A stretch of DNA of 64,000 nucleotides from Pectobacterium atrosepticum (GCA_019056595.1 CP036163.1:4588001-4652000), one strand, 5' to 3'. Counted from the first letter of the stretch, positions 8,325-17,852 are shown. Notes: a model not told the origin generated them from the letters alone. Made by a program: numbers and translations.

Positions 8325-9150
8325 AAGTTTTACCTTGCGTGGATGTGACAGGTGAAGGTGCGTCGACATCGGTTGGAAAAAGAAGATGGTGAATGCGCTG
8401 TGCCGTGCTCTGAAAGGCTTCGCTGCCCTGATCGTTTAACGCGAACTGATGGCAGTTGATTTCCGCCCGCACGCGACCCGGATGCGGTGAGAGCAGTAAA
8501 ACCCGGCTGCCGACGATCAGCGCTTCCTCAATCGAGTGGGTGACAAACAGCAGCGTGAAGCGTACCTCCTCCCACAGCGCCAGCAATTCCTCCTGCATTT
8601 TGCGGCGGGTCAGCGCATCCAGTGCGGCGAACGGCTCATCCATGAGCAGCACTTTCGGCTGCATGGTCAGCGCCCGTGCGATGGCAACACGCTGCTTCAT
8701 CCCGCCGGATAAGGTATGCGGATAGGCATCGGCAAACTTCGCCAGCCCGACCTTATCGAGAAAATAACGGGCGCGATCTTCTGCTTCGGCTCGCGTTGCC
8801 TGACGGCTGGCAACCAGCGGAAATAGCGTATTTTCCAGCACGGTTTTCCACGGCGGCAACTGGTCAAACTCCTGAAAGACCATGATACGATCTGGGCCGG
8901 GACGTGTGACGCGCTGGCCGTCTAGGCGAATTTCACCGTCTACCGGAGACAAAAAGCCGCCGATAGATTTGAGCAAGCTGGATTTACCGCAGCCGGAAGG
9001 CCCTAATAGCACAAACCGTTCGGCGGGAAAGACGTCAAAACTGACATCATGGGTGGCGCGTACCAGACTGCGCCGCGTGCGGTATTCCAGCCCGACGCCG
9101 TCCACCTGCAACAGCGGCTGGCCGACAGTGTCGTGAGAATCGAGTGTCAT
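8284..9150 (-). CDS. Sulfonate/taurine-type ABC transporter ATP-binding protein (SsuB/TauB family)
   Basis: A 288-residue ATPase. Walker A is GPSGCGKSS at ~54-62, the signature LSGGMKQRVAIARAL at ~147-161 and Walker B VLLMDEPFAALDALTR just after. The QxFDQLPPWKTVLEN Q-loop is typical of the nitrate/sulfonate/taurine subfamily. The C-terminal ~45 residues (after the HPGRVR motif) form a polar tail that overlaps the permease start. The AGGAGA ribosome site precedes the ATG at 9150. It is the second gene of the minus-strand sulfonate operon. Confidence 0.9.
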   Translation of the reverse strand: MTLDSHDTVGQPLLQVDGVGLEYRTRRSLVRATHDVSFDVFPAERFVLLGPSGCGKSSLLKSIGGFLSPVDGEIRLDGQRVTRPGPDRIMVFQEFDQLPPWKTVLENTLFPLVASRQATRAEAEDRARYFLDKVGLAKFADAYPHTLSGGMKQRVAIARALTMQPKVLLMDEPFAALDALTRRKMQEELLALWEEVRFTLLFVTHSIEEALIVGSRVLLLSPHPGRVRAEINCHQFALNDQGSEAFQSTAQRIHHLLFPTDVDAPSPVTSTQGKTYEHPAPRAARVSA

Positions 9151-9207
9151 GCTTGTTCTCCTGCGTAGCGACGATGGTTCTCGTCGAATGAAGCTGGTTC
9201 TGACCGT

Positions 9208-10230
9208 TTAGCTACCCGGCTGGTCGTGGATTTCAGCAAAGAAATAGTCCTTCCAGGAGGCGGCTTTGTTTTTCAACACGCCAAGCTGTTGCAGCTTTTC
9301 GGCATAAACGTAGGTGCGTTCTGGGGTGATGGTAAAATCGATCTCGGGGTCGGCGACGATGCGTTTAACCAGTTCAGGGTTCAGCTTCGATTTCTCTACC
9401 CGAATATAGGTGTCGGCCGCCGCGGCTTTATCTGCTTTGATGATCTGCGAAGCTTCCTTCAGTGCGTCGTAGAAGGCGCGGTAGGTTTTCGGGTTCTCAT
9501 CATGGAATTTCTGCGTGGTATACAGCACGTTGAACGTCGCCTGACCGCCCAGCACATCATAAGAGCTCAGAATTTTGTGCACATTGTCATGCTCCAGCGC
9601 CTGATATTGGAAAGGCGGGCTGGAGAAGTGGGCGTTAATTTCGGAACCACCCGCGATAAGCGCCGCGCTGGCATCGGGATGCGGCAGGCTGACGGAAATC
9701 TTGTCGAAACGTTTGAAATCTTCTGCACCATAGAGCTTTGCGGTTTCAATTTGCAGCGTGCGCGACTGGAAGCCTACCCCTGCGGCAGGCACGGCGATGC
9801 GATCTTTATCGCTCAGATCACGGATGGATTTCACCGCCGGGTTATTGCTGAGTAAATAGTTGGGCATGGAACCGAGCGAGGCGATGGCTTTCACATTCTG
9901 ACGGCCTTGCGTGCGATCCCACACGGTGAGCATCGGCGGAACTCCTGCGGAGGCCACATCCAGGGCACCGGACAGGAGCGCTTCGTTAATCGCCGTCGCG
10001 CCAGAAAGCGTGCGCCAGTCTACCTTGATATCCAGCCCTTGCTGCTTACCGTGTTTTTCTATCAGGTTTTGGTCGCGCACCACATCCAGAATCAGATAAC
10101 CAATGCCAAACTGCTGTGCAATGCTAATGGTGCCTTCCGCATTGGCACCTAATGCCGTTAACGTCAGGCCGATCATGGCCGCAAGGCGAGTGAAACGCGT
10201 CGATTTTTTCGCGGGTAGTGAGTGATTCAT
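9208..10230 (-). CDS. Periplasmic substrate-binding protein of sulfonate-type ABC importer
   Basis: A 340-residue SBP of the NMT1/SsuA/TauA class with an N-terminal Sec signal peptide (MIGLTLTALGANA, cleavage near residue 31). The pattern SIAQQFGIGYLILDV, then GATAINEALLSGALDVASAG, is the binding-site architecture of SsuA/TauA-like proteins. It is first in a minus-strand operon with ATPase, permease and an Fe-type dehydrogenase, and divergent from a second sulfonate operon. The ligand is not deducible; an aliphatic sulfonate is likely by family and company. Confidence 0.9.
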   Translation of the reverse strand: MNHSLPAKKSTRFTRLAAMIGLTLTALGANAEGTISIAQQFGIGYLILDVVRDQNLIEKHGKQQGLDIKVDWRTLSGATAINEALLSGALDVASAGVPPMLTVWDRTQGRQNVKAIASLGSMPNYLLSNNPAVKSIRDLSDKDRIAVPAAGVGFQSRTLQIETAKLYGAEDFKRFDKISVSLPHPDASAALIAGGSEINAHFSSPPFQYQALEHDNVHKILSSYDVLGGQATFNVLYTTQKFHDENPKTYRAFYDALKEASQIIKADKAAAADTYIRVEKSKLNPELVKRIVADPEIDFTITPERTYVYAEKLQQLGVLKNKAASWKDYFFAEIHDQPGS

Positions 10231-10556
10231 TATTGTTATCTCTCATGGTTAAACAGTAATAAAAAAGGGTATGAAATAAATAATAAAAACGGCAGGTTAA
10301 TATTTAAATAAATAACGTGCTGTAAATAATGTACTAAAGAAAACATCCTATTTTCTTGGTGCGTTGCTGATAAAGTGTTTTTTGGAATAAGTTAGAATAA
10401 ATGTGATTTTAATCGGTGATGCATAAGGGAAAACAAGTAAATAACCGCCTTAGCTAAATATTCGCTATAGATAGTCTTATTTGTCAGTTATGGATAAAAA
10501 TCTGCGCGTTATAGTGACGCTAATATTCATTGTTATGGTGGTATACCGAGAAAAAT
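10231..10556. promoter_or_regulatory. Divergent promoter region between the two sulfonate operons
   Basis: A 326-bp, strongly AT-rich spacer contains no credible gene. It must carry the promoters of both operons. The runs of AAATAAATAATAAA-like sequence resemble the AT-rich sites used by CysB and Cbl, but no specific operator can be assigned by eye. Confidence 0.5.
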
Positions 10557-11579
10557 ATGCCTGTTTTTACTCATCATTATTTACGCGATTATTTACGCGA
10601 TCGGCTGACAGAGAATGACGTGGACGCGTCAATTGCAGGAATTGTGGCGGATAATCTTGTCGAATCTAGCCTGAAAGGGCATGACTCGCACGGTGTAAGT
10701 ATGCTGCCGCGCTATATCGACGCGATTCGAGAAGGTGGGTTATCGCCTCATGCACAGGCAGAAAAAACGCTGGATTTCGGCCCGTTAATTTCGTTCGACG
10801 GTCAGCAGGGCTTCGGGCAACTGGTAGCAAGGCAGGCGCTGGCTGAAGGCATTGCGCGTGCACAAACGCATGGTCTGGCGGTGGTGAGTTTAGCCAATGC
10901 TCATCATCTAGGGCGCATCGGGGCGTGGGCGGAACAGGCCGCAGAGGTCGGGCTGGTGTCGCTGCACTTTGCCAACGTGTATACCAAGCCAGTGGTGCTG
11001 CCATGGCAGGGCCAGCAGGCGCGTTTCGGGACGAACCCGTTCTGTGCCGGTATTCCGGTTGAACACGACGAACCGGTGATTCTGGATTTTGCTACCAGCG
11101 TGATTGCCGGTAACAAAGCCCGTATTGCGTGGAATGAGGGCAAATCGGTTGCACCCGGTTGCATCGTTGATAACGAAGGTCATCCGACGGTGGATCCGCG
11201 CTGGCTGATGGAACACCCTTTGGGGGCACTGCTGCCGTTTGGCGAACATAAAGGATCGGGGCTTTCGCTGGTTTGCTCTCTGCTTGGCGCCGCGCTGACT
11301 GGCGGGAAAACCGAACGCACGGCGAAAGGTGAGGGTAAGCAGATTATTAACAGCATGCTGTCAATTTTAATCGATCCGCAGAAATTAGGCGGTGCGGCAA
11401 CCTATCAACAGGAAATTCCGGCTTTATTGGAATGGGTGCGCCAATCCCGCGATGACGATGGATTATTACTGCCAGGTGATAAAGAAAAACAAACCTATCG
11501 TCAGCGGGTAGATAATGGCATTTTTGTCGATGATGTGAGTTGGGGGCAGTTATCTTATTTAAATAAAAACGTGGCTTGA
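10557..11579 (+). CDS. Ldh2-family malate/lactate/sulfolactate-type dehydrogenase
   Basis: A 340-residue NAD(P)-dependent oxidoreductase of the Ldh2 family (YbiC, AllD, ComC). It has the N-terminal DSHGVSMLPRYIDAIREG motif (~43-60), ANAHHLGRIGAWAEQA, the FGTNPFCAGIP nucleotide-site motif and the LPFGEHKGSGLSL lysine motif. Members oxidise 2-hydroxy acids; ComC-type enzymes act on (R)-3-sulfolactate. It is first in an operon with a taurine-type transporter and a cysteate-lyase-like enzyme, so a sulfolactate or related substrate is a reasonable inference. The ATG at 10557 is favoured over an upstream in-frame ATG. Confidence 0.85.
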   Translation: MPVFTHHYLRDYLRDRLTENDVDASIAGIVADNLVESSLKGHDSHGVSMLPRYIDAIREGGLSPHAQAEKTLDFGPLISFDGQQGFGQLVARQALAEGIARAQTHGLAVVSLANAHHLGRIGAWAEQAAEVGLVSLHFANVYTKPVVLPWQGQQARFGTNPFCAGIPVEHDEPVILDFATSVIAGNKARIAWNEGKSVAPGCIVDNEGHPTVDPRWLMEHPLGALLPFGEHKGSGLSLVCSLLGAALTGGKTERTAKGEGKQIINSMLSILIDPQKLGGAATYQQEIPALLEWVRQSRDDDGLLLPGDKEKQTYRQRVDNGIFVDDVSWGQLSYLNKNVA

Positions 11580-11637
11580 TGAATTAATTTATTAACTTAT
11601 TTAACTTTTTATTTATTTATCTCCATAGGGAAAAACA

Positions 11638-12651
11638 ATGAAAAATATATTGAGTGCGGTCGGTGTCGGTGGCTTGTTATTAATGACAACATCCGTACTG
11701 GCGGCAGAAAAGCATCCTGATGAAATCCGCGTGGCCTACAGCGGTGGCTCACAGGTATTAGTCTTAGCCAAAGCCGACGGTTCGCTGCAAAAAGCATTGG
11801 GTGCGCCAGTAAAGTGGGTGCAGTTTGCTTCCGGTGCTGATGCGCTGAATTATTTCGCCAGTAATGCGATAGATATCGCCAACTTTGGTTCCAGCCCGGC
11901 GACGGCCGGTATTGTCAGAAAACTGCCTGTGGAGATCGTCGGCGTATCTGGCGTTATCGCTACGTATGAACGCCTAATTGCCAAATCTGGCATCACTACG
12001 CTGAAAGATATCGAAGGTAAACGCGTCGCCTATCCGCCAAATTCCACTGCGCAGTACGCGCTTGAGGCGGCAATCGCGGTGAATAAACTCGACCGCAGCA
12101 AGATTACCCTTATTCCGCTACGCCCGGCTGAGATGGTAGCGGCATGGAAGCGTGGCGATATTGATGCAGGCTACGTCTGGGCGCCGTTCGCGCAAGAGCT
12201 GGAAGCTTCCGCCGGACACGCGATTTTTGCGACCAAAGATCTGCAAAAAGATGGCTATCTGATTTACAACAACTATGTAGTCAGGAAGGCATTTGCCCAG
12301 CAGTACCCAGAAACTGTGGCGCGCTTCCTGCGGGTACACCAGCAGAAAGTGGATGAGTTCCGTCAGGACCCAGAAAAAGCAGCGGCGATTGTGGCAAAAG
12401 AGGTCGGTGCGCCAGTCACGACGGCAACCAATACGCTATCAGGGCTGGAATACCCGACGCTGGAACAGCAGGTGACGGCGCAATGGTTGGGTGATGGTAA
12501 CAACACGGATCGGAGCGGCATCGGTCAGGCGGTCGCGAAAACGGCGCATTTTCTGGAGAGTATCGGCGAAGTTCGCCAGCGTGATATTCCCGCGTCGTTC
12601 GCCGACTCCATTAATTCCTCTTATTTGAAGCAGGCTGCAAAAGGGAATTAA
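11638..12651 (+). CDS. TauA-like periplasmic taurine/sulfonate-binding protein
   Basis: A 337-residue SBP with a clear signal peptide (MKNILSAVGVGGLLLMTTS, cleavage near VLAAE). The IRVAYSGGSQVLVLAKADG strand, FASGADALNYFASNAIDIANFGSSPA and the ERLIAKSGI and KRVAYPPNSTAQYAL segments match TauA-type binding proteins. The AGGGAAAAACA leader precedes the ATG. It is followed 6 bp later by the permease gene. It is the binding component of the plus-strand sulfonate importer; taurine, cysteate or another small sulfonate is the likely ligand. Confidence 0.9.
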   Translation: MKNILSAVGVGGLLLMTTSVLAAEKHPDEIRVAYSGGSQVLVLAKADGSLQKALGAPVKWVQFASGADALNYFASNAIDIANFGSSPATAGIVRKLPVEIVGVSGVIATYERLIAKSGITTLKDIEGKRVAYPPNSTAQYALEAAIAVNKLDRSKITLIPLRPAEMVAAWKRGDIDAGYVWAPFAQELEASAGHAIFATKDLQKDGYLIYNNYVVRKAFAQQYPETVARFLRVHQQKVDEFRQDPEKAAAIVAKEVGAPVTTATNTLSGLEYPTLEQQVTAQWLGDGNNTDRSGIGQAVAKTAHFLESIGEVRQRDIPASFADSINSSYLKQAAKGN

Positions 12652-12657
12652 CGGGTC

Positions 12658-13431
12658 GTGAAAAGAACGTCTTATGTGTTATTGAGCATCACGTCCGTGG
12701 CGGCGGTGCTCGCGTTGTGGCAACTAGCGGGGGCGAAGCAGTGGGTCGATCCGCTGCTGTTACCGCCGCTGTCGGATATCATCCTGACCGCCGGGGAGCT
12801 GGCGCAGGACGGCTATCGGCAGGTCTCGCTATGGGAACATATTGCCGTCAGCGTTGCTCGGGCGCTGAGCGCCTTCAGCATCGCCATTATTCTAGGCGTC
12901 CCACTTGGCCTGTTGATGGGGCTATCGCCTCCGACTGCTGCCGTTTTTAATCCTTTCGTTCAGTTTCTCCGGCCGCTGCCTAAAATTGCACTTATTCCTC
13001 TGGCGGTGGTCTGGCTGGGAATCGGTGAGGCATCCAAATTCTTTCTGATCTTCATCGCTACCTTTCTCAGCGTCGTGGTCGGTGCCTGTGCCGCCGTTGA
13101 GCGTGTGGAACGTTCCCGTATCCGCGTCGCACAAACGCTCGGTGCCAGTCGCCGACAGATCTTTTTCCACGTCGTTTTGCCCGATACGCTGCCGGAGTTG
13201 TTCACCACGGTGCGGTTGGCTATCGGTATCGGCTGGACGTCCTTGATTGCGGCGGAAATGGTCGCCGCTACGTCAGGCATTGGCTGGATGGTGATGAACG
13301 CAAGCGCCTATCTGCGTACCGATATCGTTATGTTGGGCATCTTATTACTAGGCGGCATTGGCTATGCGCTCGATTTGCTGTTGGTCGGTGCTCAGCGCGT
13401 CTTCGTACCCTGGGCGGGGAAATCGTCATGA
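12658..13431 (+). CDS. TauC-like ABC transporter permease
   Basis: A 257-residue permease starting with GTG at 12658, six bases after the SBP stop. Six hydrophobic segments are visible, with the EAA loop AQTLGASRRQIFFHVVLPDTLP (shown to 22 residues in the gene, ~157-178) conserved as in TauC/SsuC. Its last four bases overlap the ATPase start (ATGA). It is the membrane channel of the plus-strand sulfonate importer. Confidence 0.9.
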   Translation: MKRTSYVLLSITSVAAVLALWQLAGAKQWVDPLLLPPLSDIILTAGELAQDGYRQVSLWEHIAVSVARALSAFSIAIILGVPLGLLMGLSPPTAAVFNPFVQFLRPLPKIALIPLAVVWLGIGEASKFFLIFIATFLSVVVGACAAVERVERSRIRVAQTLGASRRQIFFHVVLPDTLPELFTTVRLAIGIGWTSLIAAEMVAATSGIGWMVMNASAYLRTDIVMLGILLLGGIGYALDLLLVGAQRVFVPWAGKSS

Positions 13432-14231
13432 CAGAACATGCTCAGCCTGATGCACCACACATTGTCGTGGAACGCGTAAGTCTCACGTTTCCGTCACAAA
13501 GTGGTCCTTTAACGGTGCTAGATGACGTTTCCCTCCAGATCGCTAAAGGTGAATTCGTCGTGCTGCTGGGTCCTTCTGGCTGCGGCAAATCAACCATTCT
13601 CAATATGATCGCCGGTTTTGAAACTGCCGATAAGGGGCGCGTGCTGTGCGGTGGTGAACCTGTGCGCCGTCCGGGACCCTCGCGCGGCATGGTATTTCAG
13701 CAGGCCAATTTATTTCCCTGGCTCACGGTGCTGGAAAACGTGACGTTTGGCCCACGAATGCAGGGCGCGAATAAAGCCCAGCTTCAGCGTGATGCGGAAA
13801 ACTATCTGGCGTTGGTCGGGCTGGAAGGATTCCAACAGCACTATCCCTGGCAGCTCTCTGGCGGAATGAAACAGCGGGTGGCTCTGGCGCGAGCCTGGCT
13901 GCCGAACCCTGAGGTGTTGCTGATGGACGAGCCGTTTGGTGCGCTGGATGCACAAACCCGTTTGATGATGCAGGAGCTGCTGCTTTCTGCCTGGCAGAAA
14001 ACCGGCACCACGCTGTTATTTGTCACGCATGACGTGGACGAAGCGCTGTTTTTAGCCGACCGGGTATTGGTGATGTCCGCGCGTCCCGGTCGTATTGCGG
14101 AGGCGATCTCGCTGCCATTTGGCCGCGAAAGAGAAATTGAAACTCTGGCTCAGCATCCTGACTACGCCGCATTGAAGCAGCGTATTTTACATCGCGTTCG
14201 TGAAGAAGCGCGTCGTCACCTCAATCTGTAA
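13428..14231 (+). CDS. TauB-like ABC transporter ATP-binding protein
   Basis: A 267-residue ATPase. Walker A is GPSGCGKSTI (~46-55), the Q-loop MVFQQANLFPWLTVLENV, the signature [15 protein letters not shown] and Walker B VLLMDEPFGALDAQTR, all in the nitrate/sulfonate/taurine subfamily form. The start overlaps the permease stop (ATGA), indicating coupled translation. It is separated by 21 bp from the following PLP enzyme gene, in one operon. Confidence 0.92.
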   Translation: MTEHAQPDAPHIVVERVSLTFPSQSGPLTVLDDVSLQIAKGEFVVLLGPSGCGKSTILNMIAGFETADKGRVLCGGEPVRRPGPSRGMVFQQANLFPWLTVLENVTFGPRMQGANKAQLQRDAENYLALVGLEGFQQHYPWQLSGGMKQRVALARAWLPNPEVLLMDEPFGALDAQTRLMMQELLLSAWQKTGTTLLFVTHDVDEALFLADRVLVMSARPGRIAEAISLPFGREREIETLAQHPDYAALKQRILHRVREEARRHLNL

Positions 14232-14252
14232 TCCGAATTTCAGGAGAATATT

Positions 14253-15266
14253 ATGCATCTTGCCCGATTCCCCCGTTTATCACTGGGTCATTTCCCTACG
14301 CCGTTGGAAGTGTTGCCGAACCTGTCTGCTTATCTGGGCGGGCCGACGATTTATATCAAACGTGACGATGCTACAGGCTTGGCAACTGGCGGGAATAAAA
14401 CCCGCAAGCTGGAGTTCCTGTTAGCCGATGCGCAGCAGCAGGGTGCGGACGTCATCATCACACAGGGCGCGACACAGTCTAACCATGTGCGGCAAACCAT
14501 TGCGGCGGCGGCAAAGCTGGGGCTGAAAACCAAAGTGCTATTGGAAAAGCGCGTAGAGGATTATGGCGAAGATTATCAGCGCTCCGGTAACGTGCTGCTG
14601 GATAACCTGCTTGGCGGTGACATTATCGATCACCTTCCTGCGGGTACAGACATGCAGCAGGCGATGGAAACACTGGCGGAATCGCTGCGTAAAGAAGGAT
14701 TTAAGCCTTATGTCATCCCCGGCGGCGGTTCCAGTCCGGTAGGCGCGTTGGGCTATGTCGCCTGTGCGGAAGAGCTGTTGTTCCAGTCTAGCCAGCAGCG
14801 CTTGCGCATCGATCATATTGTGCATGCGACGGGCAGCACGGGTACGCAGGCGGGATTGGTTACCGGGCTGGCGGCAACACACAGCCAGATTCCGCTGTTA
14901 GGCATCAGTGTCAGAGCGCCCAAAGCAAAGCAGGAGGAGAATGTTTACGCGTTAGCGCAGCGCACCTGGCAACTGCTGGGCATTCCGGGCGAACTGCCGC
15001 ACAGCGCCGTACGGGTGAACAGCGACTACGTTGGCAAAGGATATGGTATTCCCACTGAAGGAACGCTGGAAGCACTCAGACTGTTGGCGCAGTTGGAAGG
15101 GATTTTGCTCGATCCGGTCTATTCAGGAAAAGGGATGGCGGGACTGATCGATCTGATCCGTCAGGGACATTTTCGCGCCGATGAAAACATCGTCTTTATT
15201 CATACCGGTGGCTCAGCGGGGCTGTTTGGCTACCGCCAACTGTTCGAACAAACGGCAGCACAATGA
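14253..15266 (+). CDS. PLP-dependent lyase of the D-cysteine desulfhydrase/ACC deaminase family; candidate L-cysteate sulfo-lyase (CuyA-like)
   Basis: A 337-residue fold-type II PLP enzyme. The PLP lysine is expected at Lys49 in [10 protein letters not shown], and [13 protein letters not shown] binds the substrate carboxylate. The family contains DcyD (D-cysteine to pyruvate, sulfide, ammonia), ACC deaminase and CuyA (L-cysteate to pyruvate, sulfite, ammonia). Several stretches here ([53 protein letters not shown]) look closer to CuyA than to E. coli DcyD as I recall them; this was not aligned. Operon partners (taurine-type transporter, Ldh2 dehydrogenase, racemase) support cysteate as substrate. 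The start follows CAGGAGAATATT. Automatic annotation will probably say D-cysteine desulfhydrase. Confidence 0.88.
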   Translation: MHLARFPRLSLGHFPTPLEVLPNLSAYLGGPTIYIKRDDATGLATGGNKTRKLEFLLADAQQQGADVIITQGATQSNHVRQTIAAAAKLGLKTKVLLEKRVEDYGEDYQRSGNVLLDNLLGGDIIDHLPAGTDMQQAMETLAESLRKEGFKPYVIPGGGSSPVGALGYVACAEELLFQSSQQRLRIDHIVHATGSTGTQAGLVTGLAATHSQIPLLGISVRAPKAKQEENVYALAQRTWQLLGIPGELPHSAVRVNSDYVGKGYGIPTEGTLEALRLLAQLEGILLDPVYSGKGMAGLIDLIRQGHFRADENIVFIHTGGSAGLFGYRQLFEQTAAQ

Positions 15267-15979
15267 GCACACCGCTGATTGGCGTGTTGGGTGGCATGGG
15301 GCCTCTGGCAACGGTCGATCTGTTGCATAAAATCATTGAGGAAACGTCTGCCAGCCGCGATCAGGAGCACGTGCCGGTGATTGTCTGGAATGTACCGCAG
15401 ATTCCCGACCGCCAGCAGGCGCTGGCAGGAACCGGTGAATCACCGTTACCGACGCTATTGCATGCTGTCCAGCAGCTTAATCGCTTATCGGTCAGTCATA
15501 TTGTGGTGCCGTGTAATACGGCACACCACTGGTTTGACGCGTTGGCTGAGGCAAGTCATGCGCCGCTGGTGCATATGGCCGATGCCACGCTGCATGCCAT
15601 CACACAACCTGCGAAGACAAAGAAAGTGCCGCAAAAAATCGGGCTGATCGCGACCCACGGGACGCTAAATGCCGGATGGTATCAGCAGCGTTTTGCCACG
15701 CAGCTAGATGCTGAAACCGTGGTGCCGGACGAGCAGGAAATGACGACACTCTTCGTGCCAGGGTGCTATGCGGTAAAACGTGGCGAACTCCAGCACGGTG
15801 GGCGTTTGTTAGAACAGCTTGCGGCACAGTTGGTGGAACGCGGGGCAGAGCGTCTGGTGCTGGCCTGCACGGAAGTCCCCCCTGCGCTGGAGGCAGTGGC
15901 GTCACGCTGGAGAGATATCAGCATCGATCCAACACGAGCATTGGCACAGGCCTGTGTTCGCATCTGGCAACAGAGATAA
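15263..15979 (+). CDS. Aspartate/glutamate-racemase-family protein
   Basis: A 238-residue cofactor-independent racemase of the YgeA/RacX/aspartate racemase family. It has the N-terminal [14 protein letters not shown] motif and both catalytic cysteines in family context: Cys84 ([10 protein letters not shown]) and Cys202 (LACTEVPP). It overlaps the upstream PLP lyase by 4 bp (ATGA), so the two work together. A racemase next to a stereospecific cysteate/cysteine lyase would feed the other enantiomer into it; D/L-cysteate or aspartate are the natural guesses. It is last in the operon and followed by a terminator. Confidence 0.88.
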   Translation: MSTPLIGVLGGMGPLATVDLLHKIIEETSASRDQEHVPVIVWNVPQIPDRQQALAGTGESPLPTLLHAVQQLNRLSVSHIVVPCNTAHHWFDALAEASHAPLVHMADATLHAITQPAKTKKVPQKIGLIATHGTLNAGWYQQRFATQLDAETVVPDEQEMTTLFVPGCYAVKRGELQHGGRLLEQLAAQLVERGAERLVLACTEVPPALEAVASRWRDISIDPTRALAQACVRIWQQR

Positions 15980-16001
15980 AAAAACGCATAGTGCGTTTTT
16001 C
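15977..16001 (+). terminator. Terminator of the sulfonate (Ldh2 to racemase) operon
   Basis: AAAAACGCA and TGCGTTTTT pair with a short loop and end in a T-run, immediately after the racemase stop. Confidence 0.8.
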
Positions 16002-16021
16002 AACGTCGCTTGCGACGGCCC

Positions 16022-16282
16022 GTGAGGGTGGCGTGCCGGAGGGCACGCCATAAAAAAGCCGCCCATTGCTGGACGGCTATACGGGTAAACAACCTATTTA
16101 CAGAACGAGAACGGTGATAATGGAATAGAAGAGTAAAGCGTTTGCGCCATGGATGGCGCAAGCCGAGCGCACAGGGATGTGTTTACAGCGTCTTTACGAT
16201 CTATCCATTATCACTGCTCCACTGGCTTTGTCTGTAATCTCACCGTCCATTGCTGGACGGCTTTTAGGTACAAAGAACCGAA
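16022..16282. other. Hairpin-rich intergenic segment between racemase and dcuB
   Basis: No gene is seen. There are four stem-loops: TGGCGTGCC/GGCACGCCA near 16029; GCCGCCC/GGACGGC near 16052-16075; TTGCGCCAT/ATGGCGCAA near 16141; and CCGTCCA/TGGACGG near 16243-16262. The 15-mer cattgctggacggct occurs twice (near 16064 and 16247). The hairpin near 16052 ends in a T-run on the minus strand and may terminate dcuB. Confidence 0.5.
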
Positions 16283-17623
16283 TTACAGGAAGCCGTACAT
16301 CGCGGCGAACACCCAACCAAAGACGCAGGATGTGCTCACGCCGATCAAGCCAGGAAAAATGAAGCTGTGGTTGATAACGAAACGGCCAATTTTGGTGGTG
16401 CCGGAGCGGTCGAACTGGATAGCAGCCAGATCGCTTGGGTAGGTCGGCAGAATGTAATAACCATAGCAAGCTGGTGCAGATGCCACGATATACGCCGGAT
16501 CCACACCGATGGCCAGCGCAACAGGGACAATCGCCGCCAGCGCTGCCGCCTGCGAGTTAACGAACTTGGACACGATCAGCAAGATAATGGCGTAAGCCCA
16601 AGGATAGACTTTCACCAACGACCCGAGCGTGGCTTTGATCTCTTCCAGATGCGCACCGAACATGGTTTCCGCCATCCAGGCGATACCGTATACCGCGACG
16701 ATGGCAATCATCCCCGAACGGAACACTTCGTTTTTCGATATCGATGACGGATTGGTTTTGGTTGCGATAATGATGATAGCGCCGGAGAGCAGCATAAACA
16801 TCTGAATCACCAGCACCATCGACAGCGGCTTGCCAGCGAACACTGGGCGCAATTCTTCAACAGCACCCAGAACGGCTACCGCAGCGATGGTTGCCAAAAA
16901 GATCCACATGGCGACCCAGTTGCTGCGCGGCAATTTTCTGTCCAGCAGCGTGGCGGTATCGCCATACACATACTGTTTGTTTTCTGGATCGGCGATGAAT
17001 TTCTGGAAGTCTTCATCCTTGTCCAGATCCTTACCGCGGAACCAACTGAAAATCCCTATCGCCAGAATACCCAGCAGGGTAGAAGGGATGGTAATAGACA
17101 GCAGGTCGAGGAATCCCAGATGTTTACCCTGGAAGGTGAAATTAGCCAGCATGGCAACCAGCGAGACAACCGCAACGGATACAGGGCTGGCAATAATCCC
17201 CATCTGTGCGCCGATTGAACTGGCAGCCATCGGCCTTTCAGGTCGAATATTATTTTTGATGGCGACATCATAAATAATCGGCAGGATGGTATACACCACG
17301 TGTCCTGTGCCACACAGGATAGTCAGAATACAGGTGACAAACGGTGCGATAATCGAAACGTATTTTGGGTTACGTCTCAGCATACGCTCCGCGAGTTGCA
17401 GCATGACATCCAGCCCGCCTGATGCCTGAAGTGTTGCCGATGCGGCCACCACGGCAATGATAACCAGCATGACGTCAACGGGCGGTTTACCCGGTTGCAG
17501 TTTAAAGATAAAGACCAGAATAACGAGTCCGACCCCGCCTAATAAACCCAGCGCGATCCCGCCTTTTCTTGCCCCATAAAAAAGGCAGATAAGGACAATG
17601 ACTAATTGAATGATGAAATCCAT
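16283..17623 (-). CDS. dcuB: DcuB, anaerobic C4-dicarboxylate (fumarate/succinate) antiporter
   Basis: A 446-residue polytopic inner-membrane carrier. It is nearly colinear with E. coli Dcu[61 protein letters not shown] and [17 protein letters not shown]-like segments are all present. It exchanges external fumarate, malate or aspartate for succinate during anaerobic fumarate respiration. In E. coli it is activated by FNR and DcuSR and repressed by NarL. Here an FNR-like and a NarL-like site lie in the long upstream spacer. The ATG at 17623 follows GGGGCT. Confidence 0.95.
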   Translation of the reverse strand: MDFIIQLVIVLICLFYGARKGGIALGLLGGVGLVILVFIFKLQPGKPPVDVMLVIIAVVAASATLQASGGLDVMLQLAERMLRRNPKYVSIIAPFVTCILTILCGTGHVVYTILPIIYDVAIKNNIRPERPMAASSIGAQMGIIASPVSVAVVSLVAMLANFTFQGKHLGFLDLLSITIPSTLLGILAIGIFSWFRGKDLDKDEDFQKFIADPENKQYVYGDTATLLDRKLPRSNWVAMWIFLATIAAVAVLGAVEELRPVFAGKPLSMVLVIQMFMLLSGAIIIIATKTNPSSISKNEVFRSGMIAIVAVYGIAWMAETMFGAHLEEIKATLGSLVKVYPWAYAIILLIVSKFVNSQAAALAAIVPVALAIGVDPAYIVASAPACYGYYILPTYPSDLAAIQFDRSGTTKIGRFVINHSFIFPGLIGVSTSCVFGWVFAAMYGFL

Positions 17624-17646
17624 AGTAGCCCCATTGAATTGCTCAA

Positions 17647-17773
17647 TATACTCGCCACAATTTCAAGTTGTATGTACGTTGGCAACGTTCAGTCACCCGA
17701 GTCACTTACTTGAGTAAGCTCATCGAAATTCCTTCTCTTGCCGCCTTCCTGAAACTTGAATTATTTAGAGTAG
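17647..17773. repeat. ERIC-type intergenic repeat upstream of dcuB
   Basis: The left end TATACTCG and the right end GAATTATTTAGAGTA, with the core tcacttacttgagtaagctc between, match the element at 1403-1599, without that copy's internal extra segment. It lies 24 bp from the dcuB start, so it is probably in the dcuB leader. Confidence 0.75.
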
Positions 17774-17852
17774 TTAATGAACTGATTAGTTAGAATTAAA
17801 ATAAGTTGGTTTTTACTGCGGGTACTATATGGACGGGTTGTTATTTGTTTTC

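Noticed and set aside
9226-9855. A 209-codon plus-strand frame
   Set aside because: Antisense to the substrate-binding protein gene; composition is that of a shadow frame.
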